64,000 bases of DNA from Kalymmatonema hyalinum WJT4-NPBG1 (GTDB taxonomy: Bacteria > Cyanobacteriota > Cyanobacteriia > Cyanobacteriales > Nostocaceae). Below the pieces are notes generated by a model that was not told where the DNA came from, did not search any database, and saw nothing but the letters and a program-made list of their open reading frames with translations. Both the position numbers and the translations under genes were made by a program. The stretch is from assembly GCA_019359075.1 (NCBI GenBank), contig JAHHIB010000008.1:36793-100792 (forward strand), read 5' to 3'. This document shows positions 52,401 through 61,610 of the stretch, in pieces (positions within the stretch are counted from its first letter, which is position 1; each line of letters opens with the position of its first letter).

Positions 52401-52560
52401 CTTCTTTGCGCCTATGGTATTATTTTTTTATATAATCGGTTATTCCTAACAATTAAGCATTGTTTCTTGGCGGAGCAATGCCCACTTAGCTTCTTAGTGC
52501 ATTTGTATATCTCCATCTTTAATGGAACCACTAAAACACTAAGAAACTAAGAAAATGCTC

Positions 52561-52872
52561 TTAATAGAACATAGAATTCGTCTTTGGTTGATAATCGATA
52601 CAACTGATCGCTTCTTCTGTATTGGCAACAGAGGGACGAACGGTGCATTTAAGATGGTAATCATTGGTAAAATACTGGCAGCCTGTACAAGGTATTTGAT
52701 GCATTTGCTGCGCTGTACTGAGACTATCCCGTGCTGCCGTCCACATACTCCAGCCAACCAGAATAATGAGTGCCCAAGCAGAGAAAAAGCAAATAGGGAT
52801 TATCAAAGGCTGAAGAAAATGAATGAAATGAAACAGATAATACAGTAGTTGTAACACGGCAAGTCCTGACAA
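52561..52872 (-). CDS. small membrane protein with conserved Cys pattern
   Basis: 103 residues. One or two hydrophobic segments (about 6-28 and 30-47), then a soluble tail with CTGCQYFTNDYHLKCTVRPS and EAISCIDYQP. The four Cys (CxxC...C...C) and the HLKCTVRP/DYQP signature look strongly conserved, and I recall similar small cyanobacterial proteins of unknown function. A metal or Fe-S site is possible. A repeat-rich stretch (52930-53050) lies upstream. Confidence 0.65.
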   Translation of the reverse strand: MSGLAVLQLLYYLFHFIHFLQPLIIPICFFSAWALIILVGWSMWTAARDSLSTAQQMHQIPCTGCQYFTNDYHLKCTVRPSVANTEEAISCIDYQPKTNSMFY

Positions 52873-52929
52873 AAGTTACGAGTTTTCATTTTTAAGTTAG
52901 GAGTTAGGAGCTTTTCATTTTGACTCCTC

Positions 52930-53050
52930 ACCCAACGCGAGAGCCAGTTGCCTGGATCGGGAAAGCCCAACGGGAGAGCCAGTCGGTGTGAGTTCGGGAA
53001 ACCCTCCTGCATAGCGCTGGACTCACCGTCATTGGCACTGGTCTCACTAC
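52930..53050. repeat. dispersed repeat upstream of the small Cys protein gene
   Basis: Contains GAGAGCCAGT units (52940, 52974) and the pair CCCAACGCGAGAGCCAGTTG / CCCAACGGGAGAGCCAGTCG about 34 bp apart, plus TTAGGAGTTAGGAG heptamers beside it. Non-coding. Confidence 0.5.
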
Positions 53051-53107
53051 TTACTCTTAACTGTTACTTTTTTCCTTACTCCTAACTTCTCGCTTTAGAG
53101 GTATAAG

Positions 53108-54148
53108 TTAAATACCAGCATGACCAATTGCTAAACCAGCAATGAGCATTCCTATGACTAGGAATGGTTGGGCGCTTGCTTGGTATTTGACATCATTTTT
53201 CAGGGGATCACGCAGGAAATACATATCTTGGAAGGTGATTTGCGGGATGACGAGTAGTAAGAGAATTGCTGCGTACAAATTCTCGTGGATGTAGATGAGA
53301 TAAGCAGCGATCGCCGCTTGAAACACATCAATCATCACCACACAAATCCAAGCGGCGGTGGTAACACCAAACATTACAGGTAATGACTTTAATCCGAACT
53401 TGCGATCGCCTTCTACACTCTTGAAGTCATTGACAATGGCAATACCCAAACCAGCCAAACTATAAACCACGGTAAAAACCACAATTTTCCAATTGAGTTC
53501 CCCAAACAAAGCATGACCAGTACACCAAGGCAAGGCGATGTAGCTAGCACCAAGGGCATAGCTGCTGAACCAACCGTTCTGTTTTAGCTTCAGAGGTGGT
53601 GCCGAATAGATGTATGCTATGAAGGAACCTAGCAAGGCGGTTACGGTAATGGTGGGGAACTCATGACCTGCCCAAAAATCTAGAACAAATGCTAGACCAA
53701 TACCAGCAACAACTAATACCCAAATCTGCGTAATTACCTTGGATAAGGGAATAGCTCCAGAGGGAATTGGGCGATAAGGTTCGTTGATAGCGTCAATTTC
53801 GCGATCGTAGTATTCATTCAGGGTTTGCGTGTAACCCGCCAGCAATGGTCCCGACAGCAACATACAAGTTGCTGCCTTCAATACATTTTCCAGCGTCCAT
53901 GTGTACTCACCAGAGGAAGCCGCACCGCAAACTACCCCCCATATTAGAGGAATCCAGGTAATGGGCTTCATCAGTTGCAGGCGGATTTTCCAAATTGCGG
54001 TTTCCCCTGGTGCTGCACCTTTCATTCCTAGGAGTTGCCTAGTTTTGGCACCACGAGTCATAGCAGCATTGACGGACTCTGTTGGTGCTACCGAGTCTAG
54101 TGCTTCAGGTGAATTTGGTTCTGGCGTAATCGGAGTTGATTCAGACAT
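53108..54148 (-). CDS. chlG: chlorophyll synthase
   Basis: 346 residues. A UbiA-type prenyltransferase that attaches phytyl (or geranylgeranyl) to chlorophyllide. The first polyprenyl-diphosphate motif is NEYYDREIDAINEPYRPIPSG, the second lies in AIVNDFKSVEGDRKFGLKSLPV. Eight or nine membrane segments follow a soluble N-terminus of about 60 residues (AKTRQLLGMKGAAPGETAIWKIRLQLMKPITW is family-specific). It is complete and is strong evidence for an oxygenic phototroph. The Get3d-type ATPase gene lies immediately upstream on the same strand with a 141-bp repeat-filled gap. Confidence 0.97.
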   Translation of the reverse strand: MSESTPITPEPNSPEALDSVAPTESVNAAMTRGAKTRQLLGMKGAAPGETAIWKIRLQLMKPITWIPLIWGVVCGAASSGEYTWTLENVLKAATCMLLSGPLLAGYTQTLNEYYDREIDAINEPYRPIPSGAIPLSKVITQIWVLVVAGIGLAFVLDFWAGHEFPTITVTALLGSFIAYIYSAPPLKLKQNGWFSSYALGASYIALPWCTGHALFGELNWKIVVFTVVYSLAGLGIAIVNDFKSVEGDRKFGLKSLPVMFGVTTAAWICVVMIDVFQAAIAAYLIYIHENLYAAILLLLVIPQITFQDMYFLRDPLKNDVKYQASAQPFLVIGMLIAGLAIGHAGI

Positions 54149-54159
54149 AAGGCGTACTT

Positions 54160-54289
54160 GCTTATGAGTTATGAGTTATTAAGTTATGAGTTATGAGTAA
54201 AGTCAAAAGTCAAAAGTGAAAATAAATTTCTTTTTAGTTGTTACTTTTGACTTTCAATTCCTACTCATAACTCTTAATTCCTAACTCTT
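54160..54289. repeat. heptamer repeats between get3d and chlG
   Basis: GAGTTAT/AAGTTATGAGTTATGAG units at 54165-54198 and the mirror CTCATAACTCTTAATTCC at 54263-54283, with AGTCAAAAGTCAAAAGTG and CTTTTGACTTTC in between. The whole forms a long imperfect inverted repeat. Confidence 0.6.
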
Positions 54290-55390
54290 TTAAAAGGAGA
54301 TTATCAAATAATTATTTTGAAACTTTGCTCCAGTGATAGATCTGCCACTTAAGGCAGGAGGTAGGAAGATATTACGCCGTTGGTCTCCTGCTTCCACAGT
54401 GACTTCTGGACCATACTGAGTCAGTTTGACCTGCTTTTTGTCAAATCCAGGCAAAAATAGGCGTACCTGACGCGTCTGAACGTCTACTTCTATAGGCTTG
54501 GGAGCCTGTACCGCTTGCGCCACAAAGTTAGGTAGGGCATCGATCAGCGGTTGCCACTCACCCACTTTTGCATCTGGAACAACACTCACTGGCAAGGGAG
54601 TAAATTCCTCACCTAAGTTAACAGTTGTGTCAGAAGACACAAGGATAACGCCGCCAACAGTGAGACCAACTTGTTGAGCACTACCCCAAAGATAGCGGGT
54701 TGTAGCCACTTCCACAGGATCATTGGTCGTGACTAGGAAAGCAGCAATGCGTTGGGGATCGGCAAGGGCGGCTTTTCCCTTGTCCAAAATATTATTGATT
54801 TTGTTGGTGGGTTGGGAGAAGTTATCTGATGTCCAGTTGACGTTGAGAAACGTGCTAATCAGCGGTTGAATCAAGGGCGATTCGGAAATTGTTTTTCCTA
54901 AGTCAGAATTGATAAACAATTGGTAAAACCGCCGCACATACCAACTGAGAGACTCTGGCATCCCCAACATCCGCACGGTGGAAGAGTCGCCTGAGCCATC
55001 ATAGACGATCGCGTCATATTTGCCGCTTTCGTCATACTCTCGAATAGCATTCAAGGCAAGGGCGCTGTCCATCCCGGGCAAGACTGCCAATTCTTGACCA
55101 TAAATCTCTTTCAGAATGGGGGTGCGGAGGTATTGCGCCTCCAATTTTTTCACTTCCTCCCAGCTGCGTTCTAACAGCACTGCTGTTTGGAACTGCACAA
55201 CTTGGAGATTGGGACCAATTTCTTGGGGATCAGGACCAAGAGTTGCTCCCAGCAGGATTGACAATGCTGGTTCTGGCTGTCCAGCTAGGAGAACACGCTT
55301 GCCTTGAGTTGCCAATAATTTGGCTGCGGCGATCGCAATTTTCGTGCGATCGCTGCCGCCTTTGCCCAAAAATGTCAGTATCAGGGCCAT
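54290..55390 (-). CDS. Get3d-type ArsA/TRC40 ATPase with C-terminal alpha-crystallin domain
   Basis: 366 residues. The deviant P-loop is LTFLGKGGSDRTKIAIAAA; the catalytic core continues with VLLAGQPEPALSILLG, LPGMDSALALNAIREYDES and AIVYDGSGDSSTVRML. The last 65 residues (EVDVQTRQVRLFLPGFDKKQ, VTVEAGDQRRNIFLPPAL, GAKFQNNYLIISF) form a small alpha-crystallin-like domain, the mark of the photosynthesis-associated Get3d group. The function is not settled; a role in membrane-protein or pigment-complex assembly is suggested. It sits directly upstream of chlG and downstream of petP, all on one strand. Confidence 0.9.
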   Translation of the reverse strand: MALILTFLGKGGSDRTKIAIAAAKLLATQGKRVLLAGQPEPALSILLGATLGPDPQEIGPNLQVVQFQTAVLLERSWEEVKKLEAQYLRTPILKEIYGQELAVLPGMDSALALNAIREYDESGKYDAIVYDGSGDSSTVRMLGMPESLSWYVRRFYQLFINSDLGKTISESPLIQPLISTFLNVNWTSDNFSQPTNKINNILDKGKAALADPQRIAAFLVTTNDPVEVATTRYLWGSAQQVGLTVGGVILVSSDTTVNLGEEFTPLPVSVVPDAKVGEWQPLIDALPNFVAQAVQAPKPIEVDVQTRQVRLFLPGFDKKQVKLTQYGPEVTVEAGDQRRNIFLPPALSGRSITGAKFQNNYLIISF

Positions 55391-55464
55391 TACTTGATTC
55401 CTATGTTTACCGCTGGTTTCTTCAACTCCAACTTAGCACTCGGCTTGTTTTAGTAGCTTCTCCC

Positions 55465-55659
55465 CTACTGCACGAGTTTGAGTTCATCTTCAAAAAACCA
55501 AGTGGCAAAATTATCTTCAAACTTGACCACTACGCCAACACCGCTACTATCGGTCATTTTGAAGCCTTCGATGGTGCCGACTTGTCCTAGCTTTTTCACA
55601 ACAGGGGGAGATACGCGATCGCGCAAACGAACGACTTTAACTTTTTGTCCGATTTCCAT
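55465..55659 (-). CDS. petP: PetP-type cytochrome b6f subunit (DUF2862)
   Basis: 64 residues: MEIGQKVKVVRLRDRVSPPV, GQVGTIEGFKMTDSSGVGVV and VKFEDNFATWFFEDELKLV. This is the SH3-like PetP, a peripheral subunit of cytochrome b6f that influences linear electron flow in cyanobacteria and red algae. Complete. The get3d gene follows 74 bases downstream on the same strand. Confidence 0.88.
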   Translation of the reverse strand: MEIGQKVKVVRLRDRVSPPVVKKLGQVGTIEGFKMTDSSGVGVVVKFEDNFATWFFEDELKLVQ

Positions 55660-55787
55660 GCCAACTTACTACACAACAAACCAAGACTCAGTGTAGCTGA
55701 ATGTGGGACATGAGAGGGAGTAGGGAGATGAGGGACTTGGTGAGAATAACCTTAACTCTTGCAAAGTTGAAATTAGAGGTAGCACTC

Positions 55788-56008
55788 ATGTATCAAACTG
55801 ATCCACCCCGTCCACCCCAAGAAGTCTTACCTTGGGACTTTGGCAAGGTTCCTACGAGAAGACAACAGGTTTATGGCTGCGTTGGTACGATGCGAGTCAT
55901 CAATGGAAACCAACACCTGCAGAGCAAGTTGAACAAGAACGCCAACGGGCTGAGAAACTGGCGGAATATTTGCGTAATCAGGGGATTGATCCGGATAACT
56001 TGCTTTGA
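55788..56008 (+). pseudogene. Uma2-like endonuclease gene with most of its middle deleted
   Basis: The frame opens with MYQTDPPRPPQEVLP, the typical beginning of cyanobacterial Uma2 (PD-(D/E)XK-like, DUF820) proteins. About 15 codons later and in another frame it continues TGLWLRWYDASHQWKPTPAE then QVEQERQRAEKLAEYLRNQG and IDPDNLL-stop, the typical end. Roughly 150-180 residues, including the nuclease core, are missing. Dead gene. Confidence 0.75.
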
Positions 56009-56317
56009 ACGTGAAGCAATACTTGTTTGATATTTAACACAGAGTGCCAACAACCAGCTATTTGTGTAGCAATTGACTTAACAGTGACGATTGTTAGGAA
56101 TTAATCTTTGAGAGTTTGACTTAGTTCGCTTTTAGTGGAAATAGGAGAGAAAATATGCTGCAAAATATCCAATTAATCGTATAATCTACAAGGTAATTTA
56201 AGCGCAATTTTACAAAAAAAACTTATTCTTGTAATAGAAGTACGATGGGAACTTTCATAGCTCTTAGGCTTCATTGAAACAAATTTGGTGTGTAGGTAGT
56301 GAGCGAGGAAGCTGGAA
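56009..56317. other. 309-bp intergenic region before the export cluster
   Basis: AT-rich; no repeat or gene seen. It should contain the promoter of the polysaccharide cluster. Confidence 0.4.
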
Positions 56318-57175
56318 TTGTTGCGAACAATGCGAGGAGTTGTCCGAAAGGCAGGGATGCTGAAGCGCATTCTACCAATTAACGAAAATTGGTGGGCAAA
56401 ATTCGATTTACTCAGAACTTTGGTGCGACGGGATTTGGATGCACGCTACAAGGGTTCTGTTTTAGGAAATTTATGGCCTTTGTTAAATCAGCTAGCGCAG
56501 TTACTGATTTATACTTATGTGTTTTCAATTGTCCTAAGGGTAAAGTTGAGCCTTAAAGGTTTACCAGAAAATAATTTTACCTTTGGTTTGTGGCTATTTG
56601 CAGGGTTGCTGCCTTGGATCGCATTTAGTGGCGGGCTGATGCAGGCGTCTACTTCGGTGATCGGACAACCGAATTTAGTCAAGAAGGTTGTGTTTCCTTT
56701 AGCTTTGTTACCACTAGTGCCAATTTTATCAACATTCATTGAGAGTTCCTTTGGTTTAATGGCGTTGATTTTTTTTGTGGCGGTACAAAATCAGGCTTTA
56801 CATACAACTTTGGCACTGTTACCGTTGGTTTGGCTACCACAGTTATTGTTAACAGCGGGATTAGGTTATTTGACAGCAGGACTAACGGTATTTCTGCGAG
56901 ATATACCCCAGACGTTAGGAGTCATCTTACAGCTTTGGTTATATCTCACACCAATTGTTTATCCAGCATCGTCCATACCACCAGAATTTCGGGACTGGGT
57001 GTTTTGGTTAAATCCCTTGACGGCGATCGCGGAAGTTTATCGTGATCTGATTTTAGTTGGGGAAGTTAAACATTGGGGTGAGTGGGGAGTGGCTTCCGCC
57101 GTTTCTACGATTATCTTTTGTTGCGGTTTCTGGGTTTATAAACGGTTGAAACCAGCCTTTGCTGATGTGCTGTAG
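56318..57175 (+). CDS. ABC-2 type polysaccharide export permease (Wzm-like)
   Basis: 285 residues with six membrane segments. KFDLLRTLVRRDLDARYKGSVLGNLWPLLN is the classic N-terminal amphipathic helix of polysaccharide and polyol-phosphate exporters. FGLWLFAGLLPWIAF and VFLRDIPQTLGVILQLWLYLTPIVYP (with the RD-P re-entrant segment) confirm the family. It exports an undecaprenyl-linked O-antigen-like chain with the ATPase at 58404. Starts are possible at 56318 (TTG), 56330 or 56357; MLKRILPINENWW (56357) looks most like relatives. A gmd gene lies between it and its ATPase. Confidence 0.9.
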   Translation: MLRTMRGVVRKAGMLKRILPINENWWAKFDLLRTLVRRDLDARYKGSVLGNLWPLLNQLAQLLIYTYVFSIVLRVKLSLKGLPENNFTFGLWLFAGLLPWIAFSGGLMQASTSVIGQPNLVKKVVFPLALLPLVPILSTFIESSFGLMALIFFVAVQNQALHTTLALLPLVWLPQLLLTAGLGYLTAGLTVFLRDIPQTLGVILQLWLYLTPIVYPASSIPPEFRDWVFWLNPLTAIAEVYRDLILVGEVKHWGEWGVASAVSTIIFCCGFWVYKRLKPAFADVL

Positions 57176-57268
57176 CAGGCATACTACCGCTCAATGGATC
57201 GAAAATGCAACTTATGTCGTAGCATCAATTAGGTATTTAACTTATTAAATTTATAGGACAAGGAAAGC

Positions 57269-58348
57269 ATGACTCAGCGGAAGCGGGCACTGATTACCGG
57301 AATTACAGGGCAAGATGGTTCCTATCTCAGTGAATTCCTATTGGAAAAAGGCTACGAAGTTCACGGCATCATTCGCCGTACCTCAACCTTCAACACTGAT
57401 CGCATCGACCACATTTACACTGATCCACACAGTGAGGATGCACGACTATTTTTGCATTATGGCGATTTGACTGATGGGACGACGCTGCGACGAATCCTTG
57501 AACAGGTGCAACCGATTGAAATCTACAATCTTGGGGCACAATCTCATGTACGGGTAAGTTTTGACTCGCCTGAGTACACTGTTGACGCCGTAGGTATGGG
57601 AACGTTACGCCTGTTGGAAGCAGTTCGGGATTATCAGCAGCGCACGAAGATTGAAGTACGCTTTTACCAAGCAGGCTCATCTGAGATGTATGGTAAGGCG
57701 CAGGCAGTACCCCAGTCGGAGACAACCCCGTTTTATCCCCGCAGTCCCTATGCTTGTGCAAAAGTATATGCTCACTGGCAGACGGTGAACTATCGCGAAT
57801 CCTTCGGGCTGTTTGCCAGTAATGGGATTTTGTTTAATCATGAGTCGCCAAGGCGGGGAGAGACTTTTGTTACACGCAAGATTACACAGGCTGTGGCGCG
57901 GATTTTAGCAGGCAAGCAGAAAAAGCTCTACATGGGCAACTTGGATGCCAAGCGAGATTGGGGATACGCAAAGGATTACGTACAGGCAATGTGGTTGATG
58001 TTGCAGCAGGACGAGCCAGATGATTATGTGGTTGCAACAGGCGAAACTCACTCTGTACGCGAGTTTTTAGAGATTGCCTTTGGGTACGTTAACCTTCAGT
58101 GGGAAAATTACGTGGAGTTTGATGAGCGGTATTTGCGCCCAGCAGAAGTTGAACTGTTGATTGGAGATGCAAGTAAAGCGAAGCGCAAGCTGGGGTGGGA
58201 GCCGACAGTCACATTTGAAGATTTAGTAAAGTTGATGGTTGAGGCAGACTTGCAAGCTTTAGGGCTGACATCTCCCAATGGCAATGAACACTCTATAGTG
58301 CAAGATAACGTTATTACTCGACAAAGCCTGGTGAGTTTTATGGCTTAG
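57269..58348 (+). CDS. gmd: GDP-mannose 4,6-dehydratase
   Basis: 359 residues. NADP-binding [43 protein letters not shown] (NADP/substrate loop), [13 protein letters not shown], catalytic Ser/Thr-Glu and Tyr-Lys in [16 protein letters not shown] and [14 protein letters not shown], and [20 protein letters not shown]. It makes GDP-4-keto-6-deoxymannose, precursor of fucose, rhamnose or perosamine units. AAGGAA precedes the ATG. Its position between permease and ATPase ties the exported glycan to deoxyhexoses. The C-terminal ~20 residues ([15 protein letters not shown]) are a non-conserved tail. Confidence 0.95.
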   Translation: MTQRKRALITGITGQDGSYLSEFLLEKGYEVHGIIRRTSTFNTDRIDHIYTDPHSEDARLFLHYGDLTDGTTLRRILEQVQPIEIYNLGAQSHVRVSFDSPEYTVDAVGMGTLRLLEAVRDYQQRTKIEVRFYQAGSSEMYGKAQAVPQSETTPFYPRSPYACAKVYAHWQTVNYRESFGLFASNGILFNHESPRRGETFVTRKITQAVARILAGKQKKLYMGNLDAKRDWGYAKDYVQAMWLMLQQDEPDDYVVATGETHSVREFLEIAFGYVNLQWENYVEFDERYLRPAEVELLIGDASKAKRKLGWEPTVTFEDLVKLMVEADLQALGLTSPNGNEHSIVQDNVITRQSLVSFMA

Positions 58349-58403
58349 TTGATGATTTTTGATTGAGAACATTGTATTTCGGATGTGCCAATGTGTACGT
58401 GCT

Positions 58404-59714
58404 ATGGGTGAGGAAATTGCAATTTCATTGAAGAATGTCTCGAAGTGCTACAAGCGGTATGCTCGTCCGGTAGATCGGCTCAAGGAAATTTTGCTACCGG
58501 GAAAGAGCAGCGCTCAGGAGTTTTGGGCATTGCGGGATATTAACCTAGAAATTCCCAAAGGAGAGACTTTGGGAATTATTGGTCAAAATGGCTCTGGCAA
58601 AAGTACGATGCTGCAAATTATTGCCAAAACGCTGACACCCACAACAGGGGAAGTACAGGTGAATGGGCGGGTTTCAGCATTGTTGGAGCTTGGTAGTGGG
58701 TTTAATCCTGAGTTTACAGGGCGGCAAAATGTCTTTTTTAATGGGCGGTTGTTGGGATTAAGCCACGAAGAAATAGAAGATAAGTTTGATGAGATTGCCG
58801 CGTTTGCAGATATTGGAGATTTTATTGACCAGCCTGTAAAAACATACTCTAGTGGTATGTTTGTCCGTTTGGCTTTTGCGGTGGCAGTCAGTGTTAATCC
58901 TGACATTCTCATTGTGGATGAAGCATTGGCAGTAGGTGATATTTATTTCCAGCAAAGATGTTTTGATCGAATCAAAACACTGAGAGATTTAGGAACAACA
59001 CTTTTATTTGTTTCCCACGATTCAATGGCTGTATACAAACTTTGCCATAGAGCCGTGTTAATGGAAGCAGGGCAATTAGTGCTGGATGCAAAACCAAAGC
59101 AAGTCATTGATTTATATCAAGCAAAGCTACTGCAAAAAATGGATGTGCAGCCAGAGAAATTAGAAATTCAGACGAAATCAAACTCTAATTATGGAATATT
59201 ACAGGAAAATAAAAAGTTCTCAGTTGCTCAAGAAGAATTAGAAGAAGTTGTTATTAATTTGCCTGAAGTTAGTTTAAATTTTATTAAATTTTTCAATGAA
59301 GATGACCAAGAAACTGAAGCTGTTATTAGTGATAGATCTGTCGAGTTAAGTATAGGACTATTATTTTTAAAATCTTTTGACGATCCACATATCGGTTTTA
59401 AAATTAGGGATCGACTTGGAGAGGTTGTGTTTGAAACAAACACTTTCTGTATGGGACAAACAGTAGGTCAAGTGGAAAGCGAGACATTATTGGAGGTTCG
59501 CTTTAAGTTTCAAGTTCCTTTGATGGAGGGTGAATACACAATTACTGTTGGTGTTGCCGATAGTGCCTGTGGGCAAACTTCATTCAAACAAACATTAGTA
59601 TATGCCCATAATGTGGCTATTTTAAAAGTTCTAAAAAATAAAGAAGCTATACTTTGGTCAGGTATGGTAAATCTTTCTCCTCATCTTTCAATTTTCCGGC
59701 ATACTTATGTTTGA
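58404..59714 (+). CDS. ABC polysaccharide export ATPase (Wzt-like) with C-terminal substrate-binding domain
   Basis: Start ATG 58404 (MGEEIAISLKNV), 436 residues; an upstream TTG frame is less likely. ATPase domain (1-240): Walker A GQNGSGKST (60-68), signature TYSSGMFVRLAFAVAVSVNP, Walker B ILIVDEALAVGD, H-loop FVSHD. After a linker (240-290, charged) comes a Wzt_C-type jelly-roll domain (about 295-430: VSLNFIKFFNEDDQETEAVI, HIGFKIRDRLGEVVFETN, EGEYTITVGVAD) that recognises the modified chain end. That domain implies export coupled to a terminal modification such as methylation. The stop overlaps the next gene by 8 bases. Confidence 0.93.
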   Translation: MGEEIAISLKNVSKCYKRYARPVDRLKEILLPGKSSAQEFWALRDINLEIPKGETLGIIGQNGSGKSTMLQIIAKTLTPTTGEVQVNGRVSALLELGSGFNPEFTGRQNVFFNGRLLGLSHEEIEDKFDEIAAFADIGDFIDQPVKTYSSGMFVRLAFAVAVSVNPDILIVDEALAVGDIYFQQRCFDRIKTLRDLGTTLLFVSHDSMAVYKLCHRAVLMEAGQLVLDAKPKQVIDLYQAKLLQKMDVQPEKLEIQTKSNSNYGILQENKKFSVAQEELEEVVINLPEVSLNFIKFFNEDDQETEAVISDRSVELSIGLLFLKSFDDPHIGFKIRDRLGEVVFETNTFCMGQTVGQVESETLLEVRFKFQVPLMEGEYTITVGVADSACGQTSFKQTLVYAHNVAILKVLKNKEAILWSGMVNLSPHLSIFRHTYV

Positions 59715-61545
59715 TTATATAATTCAGCAGGCAAAAAAAACAGAATATGATTTTAGAAAAACTGCGAATCCAGATGATCCGCTACGGCATCTTTTTTATG
59801 AGTGGGTTGATTACTACAAATTAAAGTGGGCGATCGCCCATGTCCTAAAACCAGCTTCTATTCTAGAAATAGGAGTACGCTTTGGTTATTCAGCAGCCGC
59901 ATTTCTCAATGGAAACCCTGCTGCTCATTATGTTGGTATTGATTTAGATACAGACTCCTATGGTGGCGTAAAAGGAGCAATTCATTGGGCAAAAAAAATT
60001 ACCACTGAATTTTCTAACGAATTTCTTGTTGCTGACACACAAACTATGCAACGCTTTCCTCATGATATCTACGACCTTATTCATGTGGATGGGCAACAAG
60101 ATGGAGATGGTTCATTTCATGATTTGACTGTTGCTATCAAGCAGGGACGCTATGTACTGGTAGATGGATATCTGTGGACGCAGCAAAATTTTCAGGCAGT
60201 GAGTTCCTTCTTATTTCGCTACGCTGACATCCTAGATTGGTATGGCGTCATACCAGGCTATGCCGGAGAGTTACTCATAAAGGTTTCAGAAGATTATTTA
60301 AGACAATATAGTCAAGATAACGACCACAGTGACAATTCTAGTCTAGCGATTCGTCAAACTTACACAACTGAGTATTACACTCAGGATTGTGGCGGCTATG
60401 ATGTGTACAAAAAAAATCATGGGAAAAAATTAGAAGATCCAAGACTCAGATCTGTTGCCACTATTGCTAGTTTAAAGAAAACAGGACGTGTCCTTGACCT
60501 AGGTTGCGGTCGAGGTGAATTGAGTTTCTATTTCGCTCGTAAAGGCTTTACAGTTACAGCTGTTGACTATTCAGATAATGCGATTGAATTGGCAAAAAAT
60601 TGTTTTGATGGCGAAGACAATCTTAAAGCCAACGTCCAATTTATTTGTGATGATGTTTGTAGTGTATCGTTATCAGAAAATTACGATTTAGTCGTCGCAT
60701 CTGATGTGATTGAACATTTATCTAGAGAGGAACTAGATAAGCTTTATTATAAAACAGCACAACATCTCAAGTCAGATGGTTTATTCGTTGTGCACACGTT
60801 TCCTAATTTTTGGTATTACAAGTACGACTATCAACGTAAAAGAAGAATTGCTGCCTCTGTTGGAGCATATCTATCACCAGAACCACGCTCAAGATATGAG
60901 ATGTTGATGCATATCAACGAACAATCTCCAAGAGTTTTAAAAAAGCAGTTAAGTCAATATTTTAAGTATGTATATTTATGGTTTGCTCACATAGACGATC
61001 CAGGCGGAAGTCTAGTGAGAAAATTTTCCATAAGAGAAATGTGTGCTGCTCCTAGTTTGTTTGCGATCGCCTCTCATCGACCCATAGATCAGCAAGAGTT
61101 GAAAAATAAATTACAAATTTCTGTTTTACCGCCTATTCCCGCAGGCAAACTAAAAATATTCCTTAAAGATTATCCGGCAGAAGTCAGGGTAAATAGTGAG
61201 TTTGAAATTCAGTTAGAAATAGAAAATAAGACTGAATTTAGTTTCCACAGTTATGGTTCGCATCCTGTTCACATTACTTACCACTGGATGAACGAACAGG
61301 CTACTCATTACATTGTTTTTGATGGTGAGCGAACAAAGATATTTCCTCCCTTAGATAAGGCTCAACCTATAGGTTTCAAATCGTTATTAAATCAAAGAGC
61401 AAAAGAAACATATCTAGCTAAAATTCAGTCATTACCTAACAAAGGTAATTATATTTTGAGAGTTAGCCTCGTGCAGGAAGGAGTTCGTTGGTTTGATACA
61501 GCCCCATCTCAGTTAATGGAGGACATTTTAATTAGTGTAGTGTAA
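59707..61545 (+). CDS. bifunctional-looking methyltransferase protein
   Basis: 612 residues with two methyltransferase-like domains and an end domain. Domain 1 (about 20-195): ILEIGVRFGYSAAAFLNGNP, YVGIDLDTDSYGG, LIHVDGQQDGDGSFHDL, a class I fold of the cephalosporin-hydroxylase/CmcI-like sort. Domain 2 (about 240-400): VLDLGCGRGELSFYFARKGF, AVDYSDNAIELAKN and VVASDVIEHLSREEL, a UbiG-like class I fold. The C-terminal ~130 residues (YPAEVRVNSEFEIQLEIENK, HPVHITYHWMNEQA) resemble an immunoglobulin-like domain. Overlap with the ATPase gene shows translational coupling; methylation of the exported glycan is likely. Confidence 0.82.
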   Translation: MFDYIIQQAKKTEYDFRKTANPDDPLRHLFYEWVDYYKLKWAIAHVLKPASILEIGVRFGYSAAAFLNGNPAAHYVGIDLDTDSYGGVKGAIHWAKKITTEFSNEFLVADTQTMQRFPHDIYDLIHVDGQQDGDGSFHDLTVAIKQGRYVLVDGYLWTQQNFQAVSSFLFRYADILDWYGVIPGYAGELLIKVSEDYLRQYSQDNDHSDNSSLAIRQTYTTEYYTQDCGGYDVYKKNHGKKLEDPRLRSVATIASLKKTGRVLDLGCGRGELSFYFARKGFTVTAVDYSDNAIELAKNCFDGEDNLKANVQFICDDVCSVSLSENYDLVVASDVIEHLSREELDKLYYKTAQHLKSDGLFVVHTFPNFWYYKYDYQRKRRIAASVGAYLSPEPRSRYEMLMHINEQSPRVLKKQLSQYFKYVYLWFAHIDDPGGSLVRKFSIREMCAAPSLFAIASHRPIDQQELKNKLQISVLPPIPAGKLKIFLKDYPAEVRVNSEFEIQLEIENKTEFSFHSYGSHPVHITYHWMNEQATHYIVFDGERTKIFPPLDKAQPIGFKSLLNQRAKETYLAKIQSLPNKGNYILRVSLVQEGVRWFDTAPSQLMEDILISVV

Positions 61546-61610
61546 ACAATAGTAGCTCTAATTAATCTTTTACATTAAATCAATAAGGGTATTCGAGGTA
61601 GGCTAATAAA

